Source: a bacterium OL-1 (lineage in GTDB: Bacteria > Actinomycetota > Coriobacteriia > Coriobacteriales > Atopobiaceae). From it: DNA of 64,000 bases. The translations under genes were made by a program, and so were the position numbers. How positions within the stretch are numbered: the first letter of the stretch is position 1; every line of letters begins with the position of its first letter. Positions 25,782 through 34,303 of the stretch are shown here, piece after piece. The stretch is from contig LM994627.1 of assembly GCA_000752675.2 (NCBI GenBank), positions 492,429 through 556,428 on the forward strand, read 5' to 3'. Under the pieces are notes generated by a model. That model made no database searches. It had not been told where the DNA came from and was given only the letters and a program-made list of their open reading frames with translations.

Positions 25782-26506
25782 GCTTGCTCCTCCTCGATGA
25801 CGGTGGTTCCAACGTTCTCGCCTGTAAGTGCGCTCATGAAGACGCCGTCCTGGCCCATGTCAAAGACCATGATGGGCATCTTGTTGTCATGGCAGAGAGC
25901 CGTGGCAGTGGCGTCCATAACCTTGAGGTCCCGGGCGAGAACCTCCTTGTAGGTGATGGTATCGAACTTGGTGGCCTCGGGATGGGTGACAGGATCAGCG
26001 TCGTAGATGCCATCGACCTTGGTTGCCTTCATGAGGACCTCGGCATCAATCTCGCAGGCACGCAGGGCCGCTGCGGTGTCCGTGGTGAAGTACGGGTTAC
26101 CCGTGCCGGCAGCAAAGATGACGATGCGGCCCTTCTCGAGGTGCCTGATGGCGCGACGACGGATGTAGGTCTCGCACACCTGGTGCATCTCGATGGCGCT
26201 CATGACGCGGCAGTCCATGCCGTTGCGCTCGAAGCAGTCCTGCAGGGAGAGGGCATTGATAACCGTTGCGAGCATGCCCATGTTGTCGCCCTGCGCGCGG
26301 TCCATGCCAGCGGCAGCACCCTGGATGCCACGGAAGATGTTGCCACCGCCAACCACAACGGCAACCTGGACGCCGTCCTCCCACACGGGCTTAATCTCCT
26401 CGGCAAGCCTCTGCGGAACCTTGGGATCGATGCCAAAGGCCTGGTCGCCCATGAGGGCCTCACCAGAAAGCTTCAGAAGAACGCGCTGGTACTTGTAGGT
26501 CGACAA
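25778..26506 (-). CDS. pyrH: UMP kinase
   Basis: PyrH phosphorylates UMP to UDP. The 242-residue product belongs to the amino-acid-kinase fold: [46 protein letters not shown] and [14 protein letters not shown] take TTG at 26506 because GGAGG lies five bases upstream; ATG at 26518 lacks such a site, though it would add only four residues. Usual length is about 240. First gene of the chain running to proS; a terminator separates it from tsf. Confidence 0.94.
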   Translation of the reverse strand: MSTYKYQRVLLKLSGEALMGDQAFGIDPKVPQRLAEEIKPVWEDGVQVAVVVGGGNIFRGIQGAAAGMDRAQGDNMGMLATVINALSLQDCFERNGMDCRVMSAIEMHQVCETYIRRRAIRHLEKGRIVIFAAGTGNPYFTTDTAAALRACEIDAEVLMKATKVDGIYDADPVTHPEATKFDTITYKEVLARDLKVMDATATALCHDNKMPIMVFDMGQDGVFMSALTGENVGTTVIEEEQA

Positions 26507-26565
26507 GCCATCCTCCATTCGTCGGGACGTCGCGGCCGCCATATGTCACAGCCGTAACCCCACCG

Positions 26566-26571
26566 ATTCTA
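26566..26571 (-). promoter_or_regulatory. possible extended -10 promoter for pyrH
   Basis: Minus-strand TGATAGAAT: a TAGAAT hexamer with the TGN extension and no good -35. It lies 60 bases upstream of pyrH and after the tsf terminator, so a promoter is expected in this gap. Confidence 0.45.
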
Positions 26572-26661
26572 TCAGAGCGCCAAGGTGACGCCGCCGCGTC
26601 CTCGGCGAGTGTAAGGTCTCTGCATACGGAGGACACGGCAAAGGCCAAAACCTGTCCACAA

Positions 26662-26701
26662 GACAAGAAGAAGCCCCGGCGGGCAACGTGCCAGCCGGGG
26701 C
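26662..26701 (-). terminator. terminator of rpsB-tsf
   Basis: Stem GCCCCGGCTGGC / GCCCGCCGGGGC (12 positions, one mismatch) with loop ACGTT, followed by TTCTTCTTGTCTT on the minus strand; 33 bases after the tsf stop. Confidence 0.8.
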
Positions 26702-26733
26702 AAAAAAGATGACTTCTTATGAGGCCGCGAGGG

Positions 26734-27603
26734 TTACTCGCCGAAGTTGAAGCGCACGAAGGTGACAACCTTGATGTCGTCGCCAAGGGACTTGGAGACC
26801 TTCTTGGCAAGGGAGGAGATGGTCTCGTTGGAGTCCTTCACAAAGACCTGCTCGGTGAGGACGTTCTCCTTGTAGAACTTCTCAAGCTTGCCAAGAGCAA
26901 TCTTCTCCTGAATGGCCTCAGGCTTGCCAGACTCGGCTGCCTGCGCCTTGTAGATGCCCATCTCGTGGTCGATGACGTCCTGGGGGACATCCTCACGCAC
27001 GGCGGAGACAGGGTTGCTAGCAACGACCTGCATGGCAACGTCGTGTGCGAAGGTCTTGAACTCGTCGGCAGCTGCGGTCTCGGGCTTGGAGAAGGAGAAG
27101 CTCACCATGTCGGCGTGCTTGCCGTCGTGGTGGATGTAGCAGCCGATGGCACCGTTGTCGGCAGTGAGGCGTGCGAAGCGGTTGATCTTCATGTTCTCGC
27201 CGATGACGTGGATCATCTCGGTGAGCTCGGACTCAACGGTGCCCTCCCCCATGGCGCAAGCCTTGAGGGCGTCGACATCGGCGGGGTCGTTCTTGGCGAC
27301 AACCTCGGCAACGGCGTGCGCATAATCCTTGAACTTGCCGTTGGTGCCCACGAAGTCAGTCTCGCAGGTGAGCTCGACCATGGCGGCAACCTTGGCGTCA
27401 TCGGAAACGTAGACGGCGATGGTGCCCTCGTTGGTCTCGCGACCAGCGCGCTTGACAGCCTTGGCGAGGCCCATCTTACGGAGGACGTCGACGGCCTTGT
27501 CGAGGTCGCCATCAGCCTCGACGAGGGCCTTCTTGCACTCCATCATGGGAGAGTCGGTCATCTCGCGGAGCTGCTTGACAAGAGCGGCGGTAATCTGTGC
27601 CAT
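26734..27603 (-). CDS. tsf: elongation factor Ts
   Basis: EF-Ts exchanges GDP for GTP on EF-Tu. The 289-residue product has the N-terminal UBA-like domain and motif LREMTDSPMMECKKALVEADGDLDKAV, then the core with ETDFVGTN and a C-terminal EF-Tu-binding module. GGAGG precedes the ATG by six bases. It lies 42 bases downstream of rpsB, the conserved rpsB-tsf operon, and is followed by a strong terminator. Confidence 0.97.
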   Translation of the reverse strand: MAQITAALVKQLREMTDSPMMECKKALVEADGDLDKAVDVLRKMGLAKAVKRAGRETNEGTIAVYVSDDAKVAAMVELTCETDFVGTNGKFKDYAHAVAEVVAKNDPADVDALKACAMGEGTVESELTEMIHVIGENMKINRFARLTADNGAIGCYIHHDGKHADMVSFSFSKPETAAADEFKTFAHDVAMQVVASNPVSAVREDVPQDVIDHEMGIYKAQAAESGKPEAIQEKIALGKLEKFYKENVLTEQVFVKDSNETISSLAKKVSKSLGDDIKVVTFVRFNFGE

Positions 27604-27645
27604 GTGAACCTCCTAAAGGGGTTGGTTGGTGAGAGAAAACGAGGA

Positions 27646-28431
27646 CTACTCAGCCGCGGGAGCCTCGGTGGCAGGAGCGGCGGCCTCCTCGGTTGCGACG
27701 GGGGCAGAAGCCTCGCCAGTCTGCATCTCCTCGGCGGTCACCTGGGTCTCGCCAGTGCCAGCAAGGACGGCGTCGGCAGCAAGCTCGCACATAAGAGAGA
27801 CGGAGCGGATAGCGTCGTCGTTGGCGGGCACGCCGTAGTCGATGACGTCGGGGTCGGAGTTGGTGTCGAGCAGACCAACAACGGGGATGTGCAGGCGGTT
27901 GGCCTCGCGGACGGCGATCTCCTCGCGCTTGGTGTCAACAACGAAGATGGCCTGCGGCAGGGCGGTCATGTCGCGGACACCGCCGAGGTTCTTCTGGAGC
28001 TTGTCAAGCTCCTTGGTGAGCAGAGCCTGCTCCTTCTTGGGCAGCGCGTTCATGCGGCCGTCCTCGACCATGGCCTCGAGCTCCTCCATGCGGGCGATAC
28101 GGGAGCGCATGGTCACGAAGTTGGTGAGCATGCCGCCAAGCCAGCGCTGGTTGATGTAGGGCATGTTGGCGCGCTCGGCCTGGGTCTGGATGGGCTCCTG
28201 GGCCTGCTTCTTGGTACCCACGAAGAGGACCTTGCCGCCCTTGGCAGCGGTCTCACGCAGGAAAGTGTAGGCCTTGTCAGCGTCAACGAGGGTCTGCTTG
28301 AGGTCGAGGATGTAGATGCCGTTGCGCTCGCCAAAGATGTACGGCTTCATCTTGGGGTTCCAGCGGCGGGTCTGGTGACCGTAGTGGCAGCCTGCGTCGA
28401 GAAGGGTCTGAATAGTAACCTTAGCAGCCAT
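27646..28431 (-). CDS. rpsB: 30S ribosomal protein S2
   Basis: S2 is a late-assembling 30S subunit protein. The 261-residue product begins [34 protein letters not shown] and keeps [10 protein letters not shown] and [10 protein letters not shown]-like regions. The C-terminus is an extra acidic, Ala/Pro/Thr-rich tail of about 35 residues. ATG at 28431 has GGAGG six bases upstream; the open frame 5' of it is the leader. Transcribed from the promoter at about 28.6 kb together with tsf. Confidence 0.97.
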   Translation of the reverse strand: MAAKVTIQTLLDAGCHYGHQTRRWNPKMKPYIFGERNGIYILDLKQTLVDADKAYTFLRETAAKGGKVLFVGTKKQAQEPIQTQAERANMPYINQRWLGGMLTNFVTMRSRIARMEELEAMVEDGRMNALPKKEQALLTKELDKLQKNLGGVRDMTALPQAIFVVDTKREEIAVREANRLHIPVVGLLDTNSDPDVIDYGVPANDDAIRSVSLMCELAADAVLAGTGETQVTAEEMQTGEASAPVATEEAAAPATEAPAAE

Positions 28432-28583
28432 GTTTGACCTCCATTGGTTGGTCCTCCGCGCGATGTCATCCCCGAAGTACCACCCCTGGCCTGGCTTAGA
28501 GCCTGGGGCACCACGGCCTTTGAGTCGTCGCGCGTGTGTGATGTTGCCGCCTGGTAGCGACATGCTGGGCATCTGCACAGCGA
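28432..28583 (-). promoter_or_regulatory. structured rpsB leader
   Basis: About 150 bases of 5' UTR between the promoter and rpsB. CGCGCGA (28528-28534) and TCGCGCG (28457-28463) can pair to close a domain that contains a CCCC/GGGG stem with an inner GGC/GCC hairpin, ending just before the GGAGG site. This shape fits autogenous control by S2, as known for rpsB leaders elsewhere; I cannot match it to a named RNA family. Confidence 0.5.
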
Positions 28584-28589
28584 TTGAAG

Positions 28590-28619
28590 AGTATAGCAGG
28601 TAAAAGTCAACGCGGGCAA
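28590..28619 (-). promoter_or_regulatory. promoter of rpsB-tsf
   Basis: Minus-strand TTGCCC (28614-28619), 18-base spacer, TATACT (28590-28595). A TTGACT also occurs only 9 bases upstream of the -10 and is wrongly spaced. Confidence 0.65.
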
Positions 28620-28680
28620 GCTGCGTGCAAGACCTGCCCGTGTTCACCGTTTCACCTTGATTTTGGCTCGTCTCGTCTCC

Positions 28681-29661
28681 TTACTGCGCCCTTGGGTGTG
28701 CCTGCCGCGCCGCGTCTTTGAGCCTCTCCACAGAGAGGTGCGTGTAGACCTGCGTGGTTGAGAGGCTCTCGTGGCCCAGAAGCTCCTGAACGCTTCGCAG
28801 GTCGGCACCGCCTGAGACGAGCTCGGTGGCATAGGTGTGCCGCATGGCGTGGGGCGTGAGCGTTGGGTCAAGCCGCGCGAGACGCACGTGGGTCTCGAAA
28901 ACGGTTCGCAGGGCATCGGCACTCATGCGCCTGCCTCGGGTGGAGAGGAAGAGAGCGCCATCTGGGCGCTCTGCCTTCTCCCCCTTGGCGGCGGAGGCCA
29001 GCAAGGGGCGCGCCTTGTCGAGATAGCGCCTCACCCAGTCGAGCGCCACCTCGTAGAGGGGAACGATCCGCTCCTTCGAGCCCTTACCAAAGAGCGTAAC
29101 CTGGCACCTGCCAAAGTCCACCGACCCAACGTCGAGGCGCGAAACCTCGGAGATGCGGGCACCGGAGGCGTAGAGCAGCTCCAAGAACGCTCGGTCCCTC
29201 ACGCCCGTGGCATCGCCCGTGTCGCAGGTGGAAAGGAGCCTCCGTACGTCCTCGTCGGACATGGTCTTGGGGAGGCGTCGGGCCCCTTTGGGCGTGGCGA
29301 GCGCGGCCGCGGGGTCCACCGAGCAGATTCCCTCTCGGAGCATCCACCCATAGAAGTCGCGAACCGCAGAGAGACGCCTGTCAACCGTGCGCACCGTGTA
29401 GCCTGCGCGATTGAGGTCGGCGAGAAAACCGCGCAGGTCTCGGTGGGTCGCATGGAGGGGGTCCACGCGAGAGCGCTCTGCCCACGAGGCAAAGGACGCC
29501 AAATCCGCCCTATATGCTTTCACGGTGTTATCGGAGAGGCCTCGAACCTGTCCAAGGTACGCGAGGAAGGCCCGGCGCTCGCCAGGCAAAATGCTTGACC
29601 CAAGCGGGTCGAACTTTGCAGGAATCTTAACGGGGTTCTCGCTGTCACTGTGTAGACTCAT
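28681..29661 (-). CDS. xerC: tyrosine recombinase XerC/XerD family
   Basis: A site-specific tyrosine recombinase, most likely one of the chromosome-dimer-resolution pair acting at dif. The 326-residue product has an N-terminal SAM-like core-binding domain (about 25-115) and a catalytic domain with Arg169 (SGARISE), Lys196 (GKGSKER), His271 and Arg274 (HAMRH), His297 (LGHES) and nucleophile Tyr306 (QVYTHLS). Position after trmFO and dprA matches xerC in Firmicutes and actinobacteria; XerD cannot be excluded. ATG overlaps the trmFO stop. No integrated element is next to it, so a phage integrase is unlikely. Confidence 0.88.
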   Translation of the reverse strand: MSLHSDSENPVKIPAKFDPLGSSILPGERRAFLAYLGQVRGLSDNTVKAYRADLASFASWAERSRVDPLHATHRDLRGFLADLNRAGYTVRTVDRRLSAVRDFYGWMLREGICSVDPAAALATPKGARRLPKTMSDEDVRRLLSTCDTGDATGVRDRAFLELLYASGARISEVSRLDVGSVDFGRCQVTLFGKGSKERIVPLYEVALDWVRRYLDKARPLLASAAKGEKAERPDGALFLSTRGRRMSADALRTVFETHVRLARLDPTLTPHAMRHTYATELVSGGADLRSVQELLGHESLSTTQVYTHLSVERLKDAARQAHPRAQ

Positions 29662-31001
29662 GACACGGATTCCTGGCGGGCCGCTGCAAAGAGGTCTTGT
29701 CTCTCCTCCACAAACGTCGTCATGTCGGTGCGTGCGCGCTCGGCCATGAGACGACGGCGGTCGTCCTTTCGCCTTGGTGCGTCCTCCAGAGGCGGGACCA
29801 GCCCAAAGTTCACGTGCATGGGCTGGTATCCCACGGTTGCCGGATTTGTGGCATATGCAACGAGCGAACCCAGGGCGCCAGTCTGGGGTAGCGACGGATA
29901 GGGCAGCCCAAAGAGCTCCGCGTACGTGTTGAGCGCAGCGAGAAGGCCCGACGCTATGGCCTCGACATAACCCTCCGTCCCCGTGATCTGCCCCGCAAGC
30001 CGCGTATGGGAGCCGGGAATGGCGAAGGTTGCGTCGAGGGCGTGCGGCGAGTCAACAAACGAGTTGCGGTGCATGACGCCATAGCGGAGAAACTCCGCCT
30101 GAGCTAGACCCGGGATCATCCTAAAGACACGCCGCTGCTCGGGCCAGGTGAGGTTGGTCTGGAAGCCCACGAGGTTGTAGGCAGTGCGCAGGGCGTTCTC
30201 GGCTCGGAGCTGCACCGCAGCCCAGGGACGACGGCCAGTCCTTGGGTCGGTAAGGCCCACGGGCTTGAGCGCGCCAAAGCGGATGGAATCGTGCCCCGTG
30301 CGGGCAACCTCCTCTATTGGCTGACATGCGCAGAAGAGGTCTTTCTGCTCGAACTCGCGCGAGATAACGCGCTCGGCGGAGAGCAGCGCATCCATGAAGG
30401 CGTCGTACTCGTCTCGCTCCATGGGGCAGTTGAGGTAGTCACCGGCCCCGCCCTCCTCGTAGCGAGACTGCGAGAACGCGATGGAACGGTCTATACTTTC
30501 GGCAGAGACAATGGGGGCGGCCGCATCGAAGAACGACATCGATCCCTCCCCCACTGCCTGCGAAACCGCCTCAAAGAGCGCGTCCGAGCAAAGCGGGCCG
30601 GCAGCGATGACCGAGGGCCCCTCAGGTATCCGCGTGACCTCCTCCCTCACGACCTCAATGAGCGGGTGCGACATGACGGCATTGGTCACGGCGTCCGAGA
30701 ACTTCTCCCGATCGACCGCCAGGGCTCCTCCCGCAGGCACGGAGCAATCCTGAGCAATGGGCAGAAGGCGGCATCCCATTGCGCCAAGCTCCCACTTGAG
30801 GACACCAGCTGCCGTTTCCGGCTTGGTCGATTTAAGCGAGTTGGAGCACACGAGCTCCGCGAAGCGGTCGGTATGGTGTGCGGGCGACATCCGGACAGGG
30901 CGCTGTTCGTGAAGTCGGACCCTCACGCCCCTGTCCGCAAGTTGCAGCGCGCACTCGCTTCCCGCAAGGCCCGCCCCCACCACGTCAACTGTCTTCTGCA
31001 T
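29658..31001 (-). CDS. trmFO: FADH2-folate tRNA uracil-54 methyltransferase
   Basis: TrmFO makes ribothymidine at position 54 of tRNAs using methylenetetrahydrofolate and FAD. The 447-residue product begins with the FAD motif VDVVGAGLAGSECALQLA, followed by CSNSLKSTKPETAAGVLKWE, GGALAVDREKFS and the C-terminal PMHVNFGLVPPL. ATG at 31001 lies inside the 3' end of dprA (17-base overlap) with GGAGG just upstream; longer starts are not supported. The dprA-trmFO-xerC order is typical of Gram-positive bacteria. Confidence 0.95.
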   Translation of the reverse strand: MQKTVDVVGAGLAGSECALQLADRGVRVRLHEQRPVRMSPAHHTDRFAELVCSNSLKSTKPETAAGVLKWELGAMGCRLLPIAQDCSVPAGGALAVDREKFSDAVTNAVMSHPLIEVVREEVTRIPEGPSVIAAGPLCSDALFEAVSQAVGEGSMSFFDAAAPIVSAESIDRSIAFSQSRYEEGGAGDYLNCPMERDEYDAFMDALLSAERVISREFEQKDLFCACQPIEEVARTGHDSIRFGALKPVGLTDPRTGRRPWAAVQLRAENALRTAYNLVGFQTNLTWPEQRRVFRMIPGLAQAEFLRYGVMHRNSFVDSPHALDATFAIPGSHTRLAGQITGTEGYVEAIASGLLAALNTYAELFGLPYPSLPQTGALGSLVAYATNPATVGYQPMHVNFGLVPPLEDAPRRKDDRRRLMAERARTDMTTFVEERQDLFAAARQESVS

Positions 31002-31950
31002 GCTCCTCCTTCTCTCCGGCCGGTGACGCCTTAGTCCCAGCCAGACCATTGTGCGACAAATAGAACGTGCTCGTGGGCGCGTATCGCCCATCCGAAAGCT
31101 TGGTTATCACTCCTGCAGCCTCATAGTCGGAAAGTGCGCTCAGGACGGTGATGATGTTCTCGCCCAGACGGGCAGCGAGGTCATCTGCCCGCGAAGGCGA
31201 TGCGACAAGGGCAGAGAGTACCCGGCCAAGGTCCTCACGACGTCCCGGGGCATCGGAGAAGCGAAGACGACCATAGTCCAGGGATATGGCCGCTTCAAGC
31301 GAGGCCTCGTCGCAGATGACCCGCGCCCCCTCCGAGATGAGCCAGTTGGTTCCCGCCGAGAGAGGCGAGAAGATGGAGCCCGGAATGCCATAGACCTTGC
31401 GCCCAAGCTCCACGGCAACGTCCGCCGTGCTCATGGTACCCGAACGCATGCCCGCCTCCGTGACGAAGAGACAGGTGGAGAGAGCAGCGATGATGGCGTT
31501 CCTCTTGGGAAAGGCATAGCGCCTTGGTGGTGACCCCCACCTCTCGAGCGATATCACGGCGCCGCCTGCTGCCACCGCGCCGGCATAGACGTCAGCCGAG
31601 CTTGCGGGATAGACCATGTCGGCACCACATCCGGAGACGACAACTGTCCTCCCCCCTGCCTCGAGAGCTGCGCGCCCTGCGGCGCAGTCGCACCCCATGG
31701 CGCCGCCAGAGACCACCACGATGCCGCTCTCTGCGGCAACTCTCCCCGCCATCTCCGCCACGGCAATCCCATAGGGGGTCGCCCTTCTGGCACCAATAAC
31801 CGACAGGCATGGCCCCTGGAGCACCTTGGGGTCTCCCCTCCCGTAGAGCACCTCAGGTACAGGTTCAAGGTCATGCAGCGATTGAGGGAACTCCTCATCA
31901 TCCGGACTAATCTCCCAACACTTACCCTTGCGAGTGTCATCAAGGCTCAT
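30985..31950 (-). CDS. dprA: DNA-processing protein DprA (Smf)
   Basis: DprA binds incoming single-stranded DNA in natural transformation and loads RecA. The 321-residue product has the extended Rossmann fold with VIGARRATPYG, VVSGGAMGCDCAAGRAAL, AFPKRNAIIAALS and EAGMRSGTMSTADVAVELGRKVYGIPGSIFSPLSAGTNWLI, and a C-terminal winged-helix-like segment. Its start overlaps comM. With comM this is a competence-related pair, though both genes are also widespread in non-competent bacteria. Confidence 0.94.
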   Translation of the reverse strand: MSLDDTRKGKCWEISPDDEEFPQSLHDLEPVPEVLYGRGDPKVLQGPCLSVIGARRATPYGIAVAEMAGRVAAESGIVVVSGGAMGCDCAAGRAALEAGGRTVVVSGCGADMVYPASSADVYAGAVAAGGAVISLERWGSPPRRYAFPKRNAIIAALSTCLFVTEAGMRSGTMSTADVAVELGRKVYGIPGSIFSPLSAGTNWLISEGARVICDEASLEAAISLDYGRLRFSDAPGRREDLGRVLSALVASPSRADDLAARLGENIITVLSALSDYEAAGVITKLSDGRYAPTSTFYLSHNGLAGTKASPAGEKEEHAEDS

Positions 31951-33455
31951 AGCTGCCTCCTCGACCGGTACTGTAGGGCCTCTCCTACGTCATCGCGCGA
32001 GACTAGCTCGTGACCTCCCATATCAGCGATGGTTCGCGCAACACGCCCCACACGCGCTATCGCCCGCCCTCCCAGGGCAAGCCTCTCGGCAGAGACCTCG
32101 AAGAACGCGCGGGCGCTTGGCTCGAAGCCTAGCCTCGAGACACCGCGCAACCCACTGCCAAGTCGCGCCTCATCGCGTGCCTCGCGCCAAGCCGAGAACT
32201 CTCGCGCGGCCATGACCTGATCGAGCATCTCGGCAGAGCCCGCCCCCTCCGAGCCGCGTATCACATCCGTCGATGCCGGCCGGTGGACATCGACAACCAC
32301 ATCGATGCGGTCCATGAGCGGTCCACCAATGCGACCCTGGTAGGCGGCCACACGGGCAGGCGCGCACGTGCATTCGTGAGCATCGTCGCCAAGGTGCCCG
32401 CAAGGACAGGGGTTTGCTGCGGCCACAAGCTGGAAATCGCAGGGAAAGACGTATACGCCATCGACTCGCACGATCCTGACCTCGTGGTCCTCGAGCGGCT
32501 GACGCAGCGACTGCAGTGCATTTGTCGCGAACTCCGGAAGCTCGTCCAGGAAGAGCACGCCGCCATGCGCCAGCGAGACCTCCCCAGGCATGACGGGCCT
32601 GCCTCCCCCAACAAGACCGCCAACGGAAATTGAGTGATGGGGTGCCCTGAATGGACGCTCGCCACGCTCAAGAGAATCTATTGGCTGCCCCGCAACGGAA
32701 TGGATGAGCAACGCCTCGGACTTCTCGGCATCGGCAAGCGGAGGCAGTATGGTAGGCATCCGGCGTGCAAGCATAGTCTTGCCGGAGCCCGGTGGCCCCA
32801 CCATGAGCATGCCGTGGCGTCCCGCCGCAGCGATGACCATTGCGCGTTTGGGGATGTCCTGGTCCACAACATCAGAGAAGTCGAGACCGCAGGTGCCGTC
32901 ATCGGCGTCCGTACCATCGTCACACGGCCCCGTTGCGAGCAGAGGCAAATCTCCTACCCCGGTCTTCAGCCGTGAGATGGCCGAAATGCCATACGCGTCA
33001 GTAGAGAGCGCAAGCGGCAGCCTCGTCTGGTCGGAGCAGACAAGCGAGAGCCCCTCACGCTCGGCGAGAGCCGCATAGGCAACGGCTCCTCGCGGCGGGC
33101 ACACGCTCCCATCAAGGGCAAGCTCACCAACAAAGAGCAGCTTGGAAAGGCTCTCATGTGGAATCTGGCCCGTGGCGGCAAGCACGGCCACGGCAATGGG
33201 AAGGTCGAAGGCGGTGCCCGTCTTTCGAATCTCCGCAGGCGCAAGGTTCACCGTCACGTGAAGCCTGGGTATCTTGTAGCCGCACGCCTTCATGGCGCAG
33301 CGCACCCTCGATCGAGCCTCGAGCACCGAGGTATCTGGCATGCCCACAATGGAGAGACCCGGGATCCCCCCAGAGACGCTCACCTCGACCGTCACGGGCA
33401 CCGCCTCCACTCCCCTAAGCGTTGCCGTGGGGATGCGAACATCCGGGCTTCCCAT
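31947..33455 (-). CDS. comM: YifB/ComM family Mg-chelatase-like AAA+ ATPase
   Basis: ComM (YifB) is a hexameric AAA+ helicase that helps integrate homeologous DNA during transformation. The 502-residue product has the N-terminal Lon-protease-like domain (VSVSGGIPGLSIVGMPD), the P-loop GPPGSGKTMLARR, FRAPHHSIS, Walker B GGVLFLDELPEF and the C-terminal Mg_chelatase_C domain. A small zinc-like CPCGHLGDDAHECTC loop is visible near residue 350. The ATG shares one base with the yraN stop (TGATG) and the stop overlaps dprA. Confidence 0.93.
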   Translation of the reverse strand: MGSPDVRIPTATLRGVEAVPVTVEVSVSGGIPGLSIVGMPDTSVLEARSRVRCAMKACGYKIPRLHVTVNLAPAEIRKTGTAFDLPIAVAVLAATGQIPHESLSKLLFVGELALDGSVCPPRGAVAYAALAEREGLSLVCSDQTRLPLALSTDAYGISAISRLKTGVGDLPLLATGPCDDGTDADDGTCGLDFSDVVDQDIPKRAMVIAAAGRHGMLMVGPPGSGKTMLARRMPTILPPLADAEKSEALLIHSVAGQPIDSLERGERPFRAPHHSISVGGLVGGGRPVMPGEVSLAHGGVLFLDELPEFATNALQSLRQPLEDHEVRIVRVDGVYVFPCDFQLVAAANPCPCGHLGDDAHECTCAPARVAAYQGRIGGPLMDRIDVVVDVHRPASTDVIRGSEGAGSAEMLDQVMAAREFSAWREARDEARLGSGLRGVSRLGFEPSARAFFEVSAERLALGGRAIARVGRVARTIADMGGHELVSRDDVGEALQYRSRRQL

Positions 33456-34069
33456 CAGTCATCCCAGCTAAAGGCGCAGACGAGATGGCGAAGCTTTGCA
33501 TGGCCATGGCCCACCACATTAACGGCAACCACGTCAAAGCGAACTGAGTCGACATTGGTGTGCTCAACCAAGTAGAGAAGGCCAAGAAGCCGGTAGCGCT
33601 CCTGCTTCTTGGGATCGACGGCGATCTCTGGCATGTATTCTGCCTCGTCACCCAGGGCAAGCCTCGTCTTCACCTCAACAAGCACCACGCTGTGATGCAT
33701 CTCTTCGTCCGGCTCGTCCTCGGTGGCAACGATATCCACCTCGCCCGCCCGGCATCTCCAGTTCATGTCAAGGATGCGATAGCCGTTATCTGCAAGGTAG
33801 TTGGCCGCAAGGCGCTCGCCCTCGGCACCAAGCTCCTTAGTGGTGTACTCGTCCAATGGCTTACGATCCGCGTCGGGACCGTCGGGACCGTATCCCAACC
33901 CCTCATCCTCGTCGAAGTCGACACACCTGGACTCCCCTGGGACGCCAAGCCCCATGCCATACCCGTCAAACTCATGACCAAGGTGTCCAAAGCAGAACTC
34001 GCTGTGCGAACGGCCACCCCCAACAGCCCAGTCCGAACCGCCGCGTGACCCAAACGTCGTCTCGCTCAT
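33455..34069 (-). CDS. YraN/UPF0102 family protein with long N-terminal extension
   Basis: UPF0102 proteins have an endonuclease-like (Holliday-junction-resolvase) fold of unknown function. The core starts near residue 76 (TTKELGAEGERLAANYLADNGYRILDMNWRC) and keeps GEVDIVA (Glu110, Asp112) and VEVKTR, the putative catalytic residues. The first 75 residues are an unusual Gly/Asp/His/Phe-rich stretch; most family members are only about 120 residues. ATG at 34069 follows a GGAGAG site by 4-6 bases, itself in a hairpin. It leads the yraN-comM-dprA-trmFO-xerC unit. Confidence 0.85.
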   Translation of the reverse strand: MSETTFGSRGGSDWAVGGGRSHSEFCFGHLGHEFDGYGMGLGVPGESRCVDFDEDEGLGYGPDGPDADRKPLDEYTTKELGAEGERLAANYLADNGYRILDMNWRCRAGEVDIVATEDEPDEEMHHSVVLVEVKTRLALGDEAEYMPEIAVDPKKQERYRLLGLLYLVEHTNVDSVRFDVVAVNVVGHGHAKLRHLVCAFSWDD

Positions 34070-34071
34070 AG

Positions 34072-34104
34072 CGCTCTCCTCTCTCGTTACCAAACGGGAG
34101 AGCG
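34072..34104 (-). promoter_or_regulatory. hairpin covering the yraN ribosome binding site
   Basis: On the minus strand CGCTCTCC (34104-34097) pairs perfectly with GGAGAGCG (34079-34072), and the second arm is the Shine-Dalgarno region, two bases before the ATG. Loop about 17 bases. It could keep translation of the operon low. Confidence 0.6.
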
Positions 34105-34183
34105 ATGATGTCACCATGGGCTTGCACGACGCCGACAAAACGCGAGCACCTGGCTGGCAGGCAGCCGACGGTTCAAAAGGCAT

Positions 34184-34227
34184 AGAAAGAAATTGGCAGC
34201 TCTGGATTTGCAAGCACCCAGAGCCGC
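34184..34227 (-). terminator. terminator of rnhB
   Basis: Stem GCGGCTCTGG / CCAGAGCTGC (10 pairs, one G-U) with a 12-base loop, followed by CAATTTCTTTCT on the minus strand, about 80 bases after rnhB. Confidence 0.65.
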
Positions 34228-34303
34228 TGAAGTCTTTCAAAACCAAAACTGTGTGACGAGAATTTCTCGCAAGCCAAACGGAGCAGCGATAACCCGAGGA
34301 AAA

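Noticed and set aside
28681-29661. Phage or element integrase
   Set aside because: The recombinase lies in a conserved housekeeping operon after trmFO with coupled starts and no element genes or attachment repeats nearby; XerC/XerD is the better call.
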